Source: Lingula anatina
Taxonomy: Eukaryota; Brachiopoda; Lingulata; Lingulida; Lingulidae
Assembly (NCBI RefSeq): GCF_001039355.2
Contig: NW_019776046.1
Span: 572,726-628,600 of the forward strand
Reading direction: 5' to 3'
DNA length: 55,875 nt
The translations under genes were made by a program, and so were the position numbers. The notes below the pieces were generated by a model. The model did not search any database. It had not been told where the DNA came from and worked only from the letters and a program-made list of their open reading frames with translations. Positions 10,261-22,853 of the stretch are shown here, piece by piece. Every line of letters starts with the position of its first letter. Positions within the stretch are counted from its first letter, which is position 1.

Positions 10261-13200
10261 CTTTTTCATTTTTATAACTTGCTTGATACTATCAGTAAAA
10301 GACTTAAATGTTTTCCTGTGCTCGCTTAATTTTTTTGTTTTTTTTTTAATTAATTAATTACTTTGTTGTAATGTGCAGATTCCTTTTTTTTTTTTTTTTT
10401 TCGTCAGAATGGTATATACAGACTGCTTGGTCCCAGCTAATAGTTTGTGTTTTTTCGGAAACAAATAATGTCTTCTAAAGCAAACTTAGGTGAAAGTTAT
10501 ACACAAATAAATGAATGTCTTGGGGTTTTATATCTCTAATTGTGGTAATACTGGTATTGTTGTGAGAGACAGAGAGAGAGAGAGGACATAGATTCAGTTC
10601 ATAAGTTTCTGTTTTTGTTTTTTTTTTAATGTCCAGTGATGCTACTGTAGCTGCTGTTTGTGGTAACTGATACCAATCTATAGCTCTGTGGTAAAATGCC
10701 CAGCTGTATTGAAATAATAATTTTGCTTATTTATCTTCAGGAGGTCCCCCGCCTCAGTATCAGTCCCCTAACTATGGAGGCAGGAGAGAGGAGCCTTACA
10801 GACAGGATCCCTACAGGAGACCTCAGTTATCAGCAAGGTCAAGGTGAGGTTAAGGTCACTTTATATTGTTGAATGGAGAAAAGGAAGAGACTTACGAGAT
10901 GTCACGTGTTTTAGCTATTCGAGCCAGCATGGGAAATATTTATATATTTGCACTATTCAGTTGAATTTTAAGTGGTAAGTAAGTAAAACTTGCAACAAAT
11001 TTGAGTAAAAATATAATTTTGTAGTAAGTTCTGTTTGTGACTTGCTTATATATATATCTGTAATCTCGGTATTTTTCAGACTGGGAGATAGACCTCAGGG
11101 GCGCAGCAACTATTCTAGGTAAGTTTGATTGGTTATTCTTTGCATATATTCTTTGCATATATAAAATCTTTGTCAGCTTGATTAACTGAATGAAATGAGG
11201 AATCCCAGGAGTCATTTTAAAATTGGCTGAGCTGATTTTGTATATGACTGTCTATTGTGGTATATTTGGGAGGAAAAATTGATGAGGTGATATCGAGTTG
11301 CCAGTTGAAAAGGGGGGAGAGGACAGTGGCTGTATGGGATGGATGGAGGGGGGAGGAGGGGGAGTAACGACATTCTTTTAAGTTCCCATTTACAAATATT
11401 AATATGTCTCCTGATTTTTTTCCACTGGTCTCGTAAACAAAAATAGTTTGTGCGAGGGACCCTTGTCAGTGTAATGCTTCATTGTGCGAATATGCGACAC
11501 TTATTTTTAAATAAAATATTATCTTGTAGACCCAATGATCGACAAGTGGGACTGTCAAGGTAAAGCTGGCCTTGTTCTACCCCCAGTTAAACATTATACC
11601 AATGTTTTAATTTTATTTGATTTTTATTTCATCATGTATTTTTTTTTTTTTTTAATTTTATTTGATTTTTGTGTTTTGTACTGTTATATGGTATATAGAA
11701 AAAGCTTGGCTATTACTTGGATTGATTGTTTTAAGTGTGCGTATTAACAGCCAAAGTTTTACATGTTTATTTATTTATTTTGATAGAGGCACCTAACATG
11801 GCACTCAGAAAATAAATATCTAAATTAAGTCTTGTCTTAGATGAATATTATGACAACAAGGTTGGTGAAAAGGGGCATGCATTAAGATAAAAGTTTTAGA
11901 TTTTTGTAAGAGATGAAAAGGTTTTGATTTTGCATATTTAGTGTATCCAAAAGAATGAAAAGTGTACTTTAATTTAGTTCATACAAAATGTATCAATTTC
12001 TTGAAAGACTAAGTGGAAGCAGAAGGATTAATGATAATAACAATATTATAAAATTGTGTAAATGCTCATAGTTTTATGAGAGTCCAGTAGAATTTATCTC
12101 AAAAATTGGCGAAATGGATATTTTAGTATTATAAATGGCACTTTCTGTAATGGGGCAACACATTCAATTGGCATTCATAAAGCCATATAACTACATATTA
12201 CCATCTTACTTTGCTAAATTGAGGGACATTTGACTTCTTAAAACTGTTAATTACCCAAATCAGTTGCAACAATTGTTACTATATGGGAGGACTACTTAAA
12301 AGTTTACAAAGTGTAGAACTTAGTTTATTGTTTGTGAAGCAATGTTTATTCAGCTCATGTACCAGCATCAGCTACACCATGAAAATGAGATATGGAAACC
12401 CAGAAACAAGGGAGCTTCATATAAACATTTGTAAATTTGACTGGGAACCTCTCTACATATAGAAATGTATGTGCTGAAACACAAAATCAATTAGTTTAAT
12501 GGTTATGTTGAATATGAGTGGACCATGCAGGACATTGTTAGATGTTAATGTTAATGCTGTAATATTCATAATTACGTGTGGTAGTTAGGTAGATCTTGAA
12601 ATTGCACCAAAAGTGACCCAAGCATCGGTGCCACAGCTTATAAACAAGTGAAAAAGCAATTTCATAGAATTCAAGCTTCTTTAAATGTGTTCAGCAATTT
12701 GTTACAAAATATAGATGCTTGCATGGCATTAATTTATTTGTAATTATAGGTGGTATAGTTCCCCTCCAAAATAGCACTTGTTTGGCTTGGGATAGAACCA
12801 TATGAATGCACTTTTTTGTGTCGGATACTGAATGTTATTTTGTGAAGAGTAATTGCCTGTCAGAATTTTGGACCCCCTCCTACTCTTCTCCACCCTTACA
12901 TCAAATTGGCGTCACATAAGATTATTTGCAGATGTTTTAGCAACCAGATATCAACATTTTTTACTTCTATATTAATCTCTAATGGTATCAAACATTAGTT
13001 TTTTTCTTCTTCTTTTATGCTGATGACTTCAAATACATTAATAAAAGAACTATAGATTTTCTTATTATTTAAAATGTTTAATTTTTTAATCACTGTTGTA
13101 TTTTGTATCATTTTTGTAGGTCAATTTACAGTATTCATATACAAGATACATGTAATTACCACACTTCTAAACAATTACCACTTATTATATTTTAGATCCA

Positions 13201-13265
13201 GAGAATCCAGGAGTATCATAGAGTACAGAGACTTGGATGCCCCTGATGATGTTGACATCTTTTAG
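9365..13265 (+). CDS. SRRT: SRRT/ARS2 (serrate RNA effector), last six exons
   Basis: Exons: 9365-9516, 9814-10009, 10741-10843, 11080-11118, 11530-11559, 13196-13265. All have AG acceptors and GT donors. They join in frame to give 195 residues from the codon at 9367. Exon 1 here encodes the ARS2 zinc-finger region ([19 protein letters not shown], then HILNKH), exon 2 starts [18 protein letters not shown], the middle exons are Pro/Gly/Arg-rich, and the last ends [16 protein letters not shown], almost the vertebrate ARS2 C-terminus. ARS2 binds the nuclear cap-binding complex and links capped transcripts to miRNA processing, 3' end formation and decay in the nucleus. The conserved C-terminal peptide is the part known to contact that machinery. 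The N-terminal exons are not visible anywhere to the left in this window. The gene is convergent with the transporter that ends at 15301. Confidence 0.95.
10186..10258. repeat. (TA)n microsatellite
   Basis: An almost pure TA run in the SRRT intron between 10009 and 10741. Confidence 0.95.
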
Positions 13266-14775
13266 TTGAATAGACTATAGGTGGCAGCAGCAGACCGAGT
13301 ATTGAATTTGGAGACCAAGAAAAGCCGAAAGTTAATACTTCTATGTCTTCTCAGGCACAGAAAAAAACTGGAGTATTACAGTTTGTAGTATGTGAGAGCT
13401 TTGATGATTTTGAGGTTGTTGTTGTTGTACTAGGAAGTTGAACTAAACTTTCGAAAGGAGGATTAGAGTGGATGGAACTCTTCATTTTCTTGGATTTTAA
13501 GAGTACATCAGTAGAAATACAAACAAGAAGTCAAGTAGTCACTTAAATGTTATATTTTTTGTATGTAAGAAGTGAATATTAAGGGGGTTTATTATGACCC
13601 TAGTGCATGCTCTCCCCCCCCTCCCAAATTCCCAGTTTACCTTGATCAGTTTTGCCGTCTTCAGTGTGATTAACAGGAGATATTTTTAACTTTTTTAAAA
13701 GGATTTTTACTTTCATTTGTTAGAAGAATAGTCAGTTATTTGCATGATTTTGTTGAAAATGTGTAAAAACTCTGTTTCAGTAAAGGCTGTCAGAAAGGTG
13801 GTCTGGTCTGTTTTCATTTGGGACACTTTCCCTGGAGAACTTTACCCTGAAGATTGGTGTATACTTTAAGGCCTAAATTCTAGTCCATGTTGAGTGAATA
13901 TATATATCAGTTATTTTCCAATTTAGTGAAATATTGCACCTGTTTTATTACAAAAAAAAAGTTTAGGACCAGTGCCAACTTTATTTAACAGGATTCCTAT
14001 GAATTTTTATAATCAAAATCTTGTCTGAAAGTACCAATTTTCAGGTTTAAGTTTTTTAAGGATGACAGTGGCCTCTCCAATCCAAATAAATTTACACCTT
14101 TTTTATTTTGTCTGTCATAAAGGTAAATGTGTATATATGTAAACTTGTTGGTATCCAAAGTGGGGAATTGTACCTCTGTGGGTAATAATAGTAGATAATT
14201 AAAAAAAATGAAAGGATTATTTTGTATATCAGGGATAATTTTCTGCTATCTTTGTGTATAAAACAAAGTTTAATAGATTTCTCTTAAGACAGTGTTGTTG
14301 ATAATTCTGAATTCTTTTACATACTAGTGAATTAAATGAATACTGAAATAATGAATCTTAATAGTGAAATTTATGTTTGAATTTTATGTATAGTCGCTTT
14401 ATATTCCATTCATTGGCTAAGATTGGGAGGAAATTAGTGCAGGCAGTTAACAGTTGAATTATGTGTTATTATTGTGAATTAAATAGATTCTGTGAATGTT
14501 TATCTGGAATATATTTGATGATTCATACAGTTTAATTAGCAAAGATGTTTCCCTCTAGAATAATTGTTGCATAAGGTATGGTCACAGTTAAATGCACATT
14601 AATAACTTTTTCCTTCCCAATGACCAAGTTTCATTGAAAAGTTTGTATAATTATGACATTTCTAAAATTCGTTTTGTTACCTCTCAGCTGTTTTAATTAT
14701 GTAGATATTTTTTTAACATTGCCGTATTGTCATTGTATGAACACAGAATAATAAACTTTAAAAAATTGGTAAACC
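13266..14775 (+). other. Probable SRRT 3' UTR
   Basis: AT-rich DNA after the stop codon with no frame of interest. An AATAAA at 14750-14755 is followed by T-rich and GT-containing sequence. This is the best poly(A) site seen before the neighbouring convergent gene. An earlier site is possible, since AAATAAA also occurs near 14085. Confidence 0.4.
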
Positions 14776-14857
14776 ATTTTTTTTGGTCAAATTTATATTT
14801 TTTACAAAGAGGAGACACAGTCTCTACTCTTTGTATTGTGTTCAGTATTTGCATATC

Positions 14858-14882
14858 AAAAAAAAAAAAAAAAAAAAAAAAA
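14858..14882. repeat. Poly(A) run of about 25
   Basis: A homopolymer in plus orientation just beyond the probable SRRT poly(A) site. Confidence 0.9.
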
Positions 14883-15300
14883 CTGAAAGAGATAATTAAG
14901 ACCACCAAGGAATTCCTGGCATTTTGGAAGGAAATGCTGACATTGGGTATTTTTGAGTTTTTGTCTTAAAAGATCCGCGTTAGGAAGCAATAGCCTTGCA
15001 GGGCATTCAGACAAATAACTGATTTAATACAAAGAGAAATTTCTATAGAAAATCTATCACAGAAATCAAGAAACTTAGACGAAAGAAAGAGTATTATTAC
15101 TAAATGCTCTTGTTTTAAAAGGCATAAATGAAACCGCCATTAAATATAATACTCGATTCAAAATATTTCCCATGATATTGCAAAATATAATTACCGTGAA
15201 AATATTAAATTAGATTGCCTTACAATTACCTAATAAAATATGGAATTTGAGCACCAAAAGTCACTGGCATGAACACTATATTTTTTGATAAAATTACTTT

Positions 15301-16139
15301 TCACTTAAAAGAAGTTTCAGAGCTGTGATCAGCGTACATTTTAGTCTTTTTCCCCATGTCTTCATTTTCGTATAGTTTCTCGGATGTACTGAAGATGTCG
15401 ACACCGTCGTCGTTGGCGCCATATTTGACGTAAGGCGTGCTAGGACTGGGACGTATGACTTCTGAGACTTGAAACCAGTGCGGACGGAACTTGATCAACA
15501 GGATATTTGCAATCACTACTAGAAGCATAAATCCCAGCCACTGAAATACAAGATAAATACACTCGTAAAAACTGCCATAATGACTAAATAAAAGTCATAA
15601 ACAAAAAGGGCAGACTAATAATTAGGCCCTATACATGCTTGGAACGTGAAAAGGCCTAAGAGTGTGTGTGCGCGCGCATGCCTGTGTAAGATGATTACAA
15701 AATAATTACACCTGCTAAAAGGCTTTAAAATCTTCAACTGATTAACAGTTTGATGAATTAATTAATTTATTAAATGGACCTTTTTGAATTCGAAAATGGT
15801 TTAGACGTTTGGGACTCCTCTCAGCGTCACTCCAGTTGGAAACAAGCGTAAATGACAAGGGTTTCTGCGTCACCAGTGACGTCACTACATGGACGTATTT
15901 TCCATATACGAAAAGGGCATAAAATGGACGTTGCCGCAGCGTATACGTACCTGTACTATCGTGAGCATAAAACTCTCCGCGCCAAACTCGTACCAACGCT
16001 GATCTTTCTCTTCTTCAAACACGATGAGGTCAATGGCCCACCATACCAGAAGCACCACGGCCTCCAGTGGCGCTATAAACCTGCGATTGAAGAAAATTGG
16101 TTTCAAGACATATCATATGCGCGTCTGGCCTTTATTAAG

Positions 16140-16196
<57 letters not shown>

Positions 16197-16967
16197 TAAT
16201 TTTAAAAACTGGTTTCAACAAATTTACATGCATTACCAGAGGTGCTATAAACCTGATATTGAAGAAAATTGACATACAAGACATAGGCCTACCATGCACC
16301 TCGGGCCTTTATTAAGCTAATAGAAAAATTCTGGAAGATTTCAACAAATTTACATGCATCACCAAAGTATACCCAATTCAAACCGTCCAGAAAACTACGA
16401 TCTGTAAACTCGATGTCGAGTTCTCAATGCATAATTTTTACCGCCACGAATAAAAGTCGCCTACAGCGATGAAAGGAAAAGAGATGAAATTGCAAGGAAA
16501 ATGATATTCCTTTTTGTTTTTGCTTTATAAAGGTCTAACCCTTTTGTGTTTCCATCCTACATCTACGACCCTGTACACACATATATATTGTTTTTTATGA
16601 AAATGCATTGTAAATATATCACCTACTTGACTATCCAATGCCACAACTTCGGCAGATACCAGTCGTCTAGTGAAAAATTATTGAACACAGTTTGGCGATA
16701 TGTATTGGCTCCGTAAAAAATAACAAGGCCCTGTAACATCAGACCGTTGATGAGCAGTGCGAACCCCCAGACGAAATCCTGAAATAAAAGTGTTCAAAGG
16801 GTTATGTCTGGAGTATGTTGACGCCGTGAAAAGCTTGATTCGTTATCCATAATGAACAAGTTAATAGTTGTGATACTGATAAAAATGATGTGTTTAAATG
16901 AGAAAAATGCGTATAAAATGTGAAGCAATCAAGACAATATTAAATGCAAAAAGATAGGAGGCTTTGA

Positions 16968-16998
<31 letters not shown>

Positions 16999-19900
16999 GT
17001 TAGTCAGAAATTATCCAAATTAGTCCATTATTATCCATTTAAAGTGCCAAAGATCATAAAATAATACTATTTGAACTGTCGTCACACAACTGACATATGG
17101 GCACACCTCACTTAATAAGCCTACTGAGATAAAACGACGAAATTCTTAAGAACCTCTCACTTGCCTGGTTTGATAGAAAATCAAGACTAAAAGCCGACGG
17201 AAGCCCGATAAGAAATACCAACAATAGAGATATGGGACTGCCGAATTTCCTCTTAACTGAAGGTAGTAAGATGAGAAAACGGTTAGTGCAACATCTAAAT
17301 AACTTAAAACTAAATTAAAATTTTAGAATATTACTTAAATAATGTGGTTACTGAAAAATCAGTGAGATGCGATATAAACACAACTTCCTGAGGTAATTAA
17401 TGGAAAAAATCATGAACTGTTTTAGACAAGTTGTTTTTTTTTAAAACAACAATGAAATGTTTTCATGGCGATCTCAAAAATAATACGGTAAAATGTTTTG
17501 CCATACACATGTCTAAGACAGTCTTTAACGTACGTCCAAAGTCCTCCATGGTTTGCGCAAGAAGTTCAACGTTGGATATTAAAGACGACAATCCGGCAAA
17601 TGACAGGCACAAAAAGAAGAGAACGCAAAGCACGCGCCCAAACTCGTCCCCCGCAGCCTGGAACAACACCGGAACCCTAGGAAATCAAGAATCAGAATGG
17701 AATTATGGTGACATTGGGTTTTTCATGTTTTTTTTTCTTTTGCTTAAAGTCGACAAAAAGGAAGTCACTTTCAATGAAACGATTTTTTTTCATGTACGTG
17801 ATGTTTCAATCCTTCATCAAATAAAGTTGATGTTTTATATGTAAAATAGGTAAAAAACGTCTAGTTTCTATTCGCCAGATTGGAAATACCCATCTTTATA
17901 TATCACTGTAAAAACGATGCAAAGCTTTTTTTATTTTATTTTATTTATTTATTTATTTTTTTTTGGTATTCTTAGTGATTTGAATTTCAATTTAAAATCA
18001 ATCATTTACTTCATCTTATAGTAAAGGCAATAAAAGTGCTGTATTGCAGAAGTATCAGATACTGTGAACGGTTCTGTACACGGCATATCGTTTTTAAATG
18101 AAAATTTGAAATTTCCTTGAAAATTATTTTGCTACATGAATGTTGATAGCTCCTTTTTCGCTTTAAAGTAGATACCAAATAAAAGTGACTCCCGTGCTTC
18201 CTGGCCCACTGTCTTTTAATATGTTGACGACATCTTCTTGGGTGATTGTTGGCTGAAGTGCAACTAGGGACGAGAAGGCAGTGGATATGATTGTCATCCC
18301 GCAGATGAGACTGAAATTACAAGCCATTGGTTTGTGAAGATGCAAATAAAATGAGGTCTAAAACGTCCATATTGAGCATGAAAATAAAAAATATATATAT
18401 TATAATAATAATAATATGAAAAAAATAGTAATAATAATTAGATATTTTGACATTTTTACAAAGCAGTAACATTTACAGTTTCCCCCCGTTTGTCAAGATT
18501 TGTTATTCTTAAATCTGCATCCCAAATAACTGAATTATTAAAAAAATCCGAGGCCAAACCTCTCAGAACGTCACAGACCTGACCATGTTATTGGTGGCTG
18601 GTATCAGGGTCCCATATCTAACGATCCCGTGATTGGAGGTCATATAGGCGGCATACGGGATGATAAGACCCATCCCAGCACCCGTGTCAAACGCATTTTG
18701 ACTGACAGCGTCTACCCAAAGACGTGGGTCTCCGAATGATTCTAAACAGAGGGATACATTAAATGAATATTTTGTTCTCTATATATTTTGTTTATTATAT
18801 TTTCATGTCATGTTCATTATATGTCTCTCATCTATGATTGGGTAATTCAAAACGTAATTTGGAATGTTTGTTTTACAGATCTATTGCCTTTGGCCCATCG
18901 CCTTCGGGCACCAGATCTTGGGTCATATATTCACTCGGGACAAACAGTGTAACATATGACGTGACTTCGGTCAATATTTCAACAGAGTGCACACTAAAGA
19001 AGCAAGTAAACGGTTAAACCTTGCGATGAAAATTTGGTTCTTCAAGTTTTACTAGACAAGTTTATACAATGATTTTGTGATATTTTTAGAAAATGCCTTT
19101 AAATCAATAATAATAATAATAATAATAATAATAAACTTACCCCAACTTGGCGTGAACATATAGGTCAGCCCAATATTAGACCATTTCCTTGTGAGTGACC
19201 AGATAAATGTGAATATGACAATGACCAGAAGCGTGGGTACCATGACCATGCAGGCCCTCTCTATGGTTTTAACACCTTTGTATGTAGCCACACCCGCACA
19301 TAAAATGGCCGCTGCGTGGAAAAGTATCGGCCAACTGCTATGCTGGAAAGTATTTATAAAATTAATGATGGTTTATTCTAAAATAGCAACCAAGAGGGTT
19401 AAGTATTGCGTTTGTAATATAGAAAGCTAAGGATATAAAAAAAACTTACAGAAAACGGGTTAAAATGAACATACTATATATAAAAAAAATAACAAACATT
19501 TTTCAATTTATTCTGAAATAGTAACCAAGAGAGTGAAGTTCCGAGTTCATAATACAAAGGACATGGGATATCAAAATACTTGAAGAAAACTGGTAAATAT
19601 ATCCGTTAAAAATGCTACCGATCATATAATTATAAAGTCAGTGTGGAAAATAAGACGTATTTAAACGTTCGCTTTTTACTTTAGGTGAAACAACTTTCTG
19701 TATTATCGTTCATAAGAGCCCACAGAAAACCAAAAGGTTGAAAAGTTTTTGGCAATGACTGGTCTATCAAATCATCTTCCTCCGGGGATACGGTAAATAA
19801 CTTCGATTTTAGCTTTGTTGTTTTGAAGAAATCATTATCGTAACTTTCATCCCGAAATTTTATCCAATGTGAAAAAAATGATATCGTAGTAACAGGCTAT

Positions 19901-21320
19901 ATCTGAGAGAAGGGCATAATACATGACAAGGAATGTTGCAAATTCAAACGTGATAAACTGTAAAAGCAAAATATAAAGATAAGTTGATACCCTTTTTTCA
20001 TCTTACAATTACAGCATATCTAAGGAAGATATAATTTGCAGGAGGACACTCACCACCACAAAATCGTCAAATATTTTCTTTCCTTCTTCGTTGTTTTCAG
20101 GAAGAGGGTTGCCGATAGCAAACCCGAAATAATAAAAGCACCATCCAACGACCACTGAATAATAGCAACTGTAAGCAAAAACTAAGGTCAATTCGTGCAA
20201 ATTAAGCATAAAACGTCCTGATATTACCAGCGTATATGAAATACAGCAGGTATCATCAAATGCGTATTGCAAAATAAGTAAAAGACAAAAAGAGATGTAT
20301 ACACAGATATACGCTATTCACCTTCAAAATCAACTAACACATGCTGTTATGCATTAAGACCACATATGCTATTACATATTACAGAAGCAACATGATAATG
20401 GTGATTTGAGTAGATTCAACGAAACTAAAGTAAAAGCCATTGAAACATATCGGTTCATAAAACACAAAATCACATTGATATTCAGTTGGACCCCCTCCCC
20501 CCCTCCAAAAAAAAAAAATAATAATAAAAAATAAAAAAAACGATTACTTTCTCGTGCCTTAACTGTTTCATGCTTTAAACCTTGTATAAAATGCTCACGT
20601 ACGAAATGAAGAATGAAACCAAGGTAACCCACGCGCCAGCCCACGTGGCCTTGTCGCCATGGAAATGTCTAAATGCCTGGATGGTGGCTTTTCGCGTGTA
20701 ACGTCCGATGGAATACTCGGTAAGTAACATAGGAATGGACCAGAAGAAGAGGAAGAAAAGCCATACTATCAGAAATACCAGACCACCTGGAAATATAGAA
20801 ATCAGATCATTTGTATTCGTATTTAGAGAATAAAAATGATTAATGATTTCTCACTTAACTTGCGACTTTGGTGCACTGTGACTATATGTTTATGCTTCCT
20901 TAGCTATTTCATTTTTTTCAAGATGATATTGGTATTATATGAATATTCAAAGCAAAGCAATATAGAGATAAAAGATAGAAACGCCAGAAATAAGGAAACG
21001 AGGGGAAGGAGGAGAAGAAAGAAAAGAAAGAAGGAAAGGACAAAAGAATTGACCGGAGGGAAGAAGAAATGGAAGGAAAGATGGAATTAGAAAAGAGAGA
21101 GAGGTTAAGAAAGAATGAATGAATGAATGGCATTAATGAAAGAGAGGTAAGTTGTTTTACCTTTTGTGTCACTATTGGTGGCGAGAATCCTGGGAAACCT
21201 CCATATATTTCCTGTGCCTACCACAGTTCCGAGACAGGCAAATATCACCCCGAGTTTATATTTGTATGTCGATTTTACCACCGTATTTTTCTGAAATTCA
21301 CAATAATAAAAATGCAGTCA

Positions 21321-21360
<40 letters not shown>

Positions 21361-22853
21361 TGTGTGTAGAAAGTAGTCATAAAATTTAATCTAATATAAC
21401 TTCGGCAAACGCTTTTTTCCTATATTGATTTCCTTTTATTATGTTTTTAATTTTGTAATGGATATCGCCTAACCCCATACATAATATATACCCAATATCG
21501 CCACTGAGTCATATTATATCATATCTAAATTTGATAGAACTTTTAATATATAATCGATTTGAGGATAAATCACAAACAATACAGGGGTTTACAGGTAATA
21601 AAAAAAGTTAGTCAGTGCATACTTTTGAAAGATAAATCATCAACTAAATGTGATCGAATTATCAGCAGTCATGTGATCAAAACACTGGGATACAAATAAA
21701 GTACTGTTTAATAGGTAACAGATGAATAGCTAAATAAATATAAGCAATAGACCAATATGTGTGAGCTGATACCCTAGATCTACGACCCAGGAAAGTTGTT
21801 TAATGGGCCTCAGCCTATAGATAAACTGCATTAATGACTCGGTGGTCAGATGGGCTCTCAGTAGCGTCGTCAGGCTCAGGTCAAAGAAAAAAATAAGTTC
21901 CAAAACGCTACAGGCGCACCGTAGGTACCCCCCCCCCCCCCCAGTATAGCAGTCCCTAGATACGGCACCTACCTTCCGATGTTCTTTTTCAGCCAGACAA
22001 AAAATGGGTTACATTCTGCCTAGCATATCCAGGAATATGGCCTATCCAGAAAGGGGGAGGGGCGAGAATTAAAAAATTTATGCCTCGTTTGGTAAAAAAT
22101 AGTAGACGCGGGCAATTTTACTGTAATGTGTATGGGAGTGGCACATTGCTTGGTTTTGTCGTGTTTGGTTGATTGTGAGGCAGAGATACTGTAGGTCGTA
22201 GCCGAGGGGGGGAAAGGGGGAAGGATGTATCACCGAAGCTTATGGATTCACCATAATAGTGCCGAAAGCGCATCCCTCTTGAAATGTCTCTAGGCCTAGG
22301 ACTTAAAGCTTAAAGTAATATTTCATAATCCAAAGTTCTACACAGTTCATTTATCCACTTTAAGCACAAAAATAAAATAATAAAAACCATTTTTAAAAAT
22401 TATTAGATTGTGAGAACAAAATATAAGGGCTTAAAAACACTGAGCAATACTTTTGTGAATTATAAATTTAGATTAAGCATTTTGGTTCATATTTTCCGTG
22501 TGCCCGCTTCCCCACAACAATTGTCCTAAAACCCCCTGTGCCCCCTCGATCCCCCCTCCCCCTCCCCCCCCCCAAGTCAAACTTTGGATCTGTCAGTGCT
22601 TTCGATAAAGTAAACATACATGACGCTGCGTTTGTTAATGATTATATAGAACCTCTTTGGTCCTAGTGAATAGCCAGCACCGTAGGTATAATAAATCTTA
22701 CAATTTATTATGACAATATTCATAACAGCAGCATACTTCGACTATATCATCTCATATAGCTCCACGGTTTTTGATCACTACCTTACAACTATGGTGACAA
22801 GTATTCAGTTCACTCACCTCCTTAGCCAGGAGCTTTTCCTCGTCAGTCTCCAT
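15301..22853 (-). CDS. SNF/SLC6-superfamily sodium-dependent transporter, YocR-like, paralogue B (573 aa)
   Basis: Twelve exons on the minus strand, 5' to 3': 22818-22853, 21161-21290, 20603-20786, 20054-20168, 19141-19342, 18579-18741, 18176-18310, 17534-17676, 17165-17256, 16627-16778, 15951-16080, 15301-15540. They total 1722 nt with consistent phases. TM1 reads GTVVGTGNIWRFPRI, the sodium/substrate-site signature of the neurotransmitter:sodium symporter fold. Then come LLTEYSIGRYTRKA, a TM6-like QNAFDTGAGMG, SGPGSTGVTFIW and LSFAGLSSLISNVELLAQTM. The VGTGN and SGPGSTG forms and the absence of the animal GLGNVWRFPYLC motif are closer to bacterial YocR/YhdH-type members than to classic animal monoamine or GABA transporters. 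The protein is probably a plasma-membrane sodium-coupled carrier; the substrate is unknown. The cytosolic C-tail is short, about 60 residues. The intron after 17165 has a GC donor. The 163-nt exon ends at a weak GTCTGT donor, chosen because the paralogue splices at the same place. Confidence 0.9.
16141..16194. repeat. (AT)n microsatellite
   Basis: A pure TA run just 5' (on the minus strand) of the 15951-16080 exon of transporter B, about 60 bp from its acceptor. Confidence 0.95.
21321..21361. repeat. (TTA)n microsatellite
   Basis: A trinucleotide run in intron 1 of transporter B, close to the exon 2 acceptor at 21290. Confidence 0.95.
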
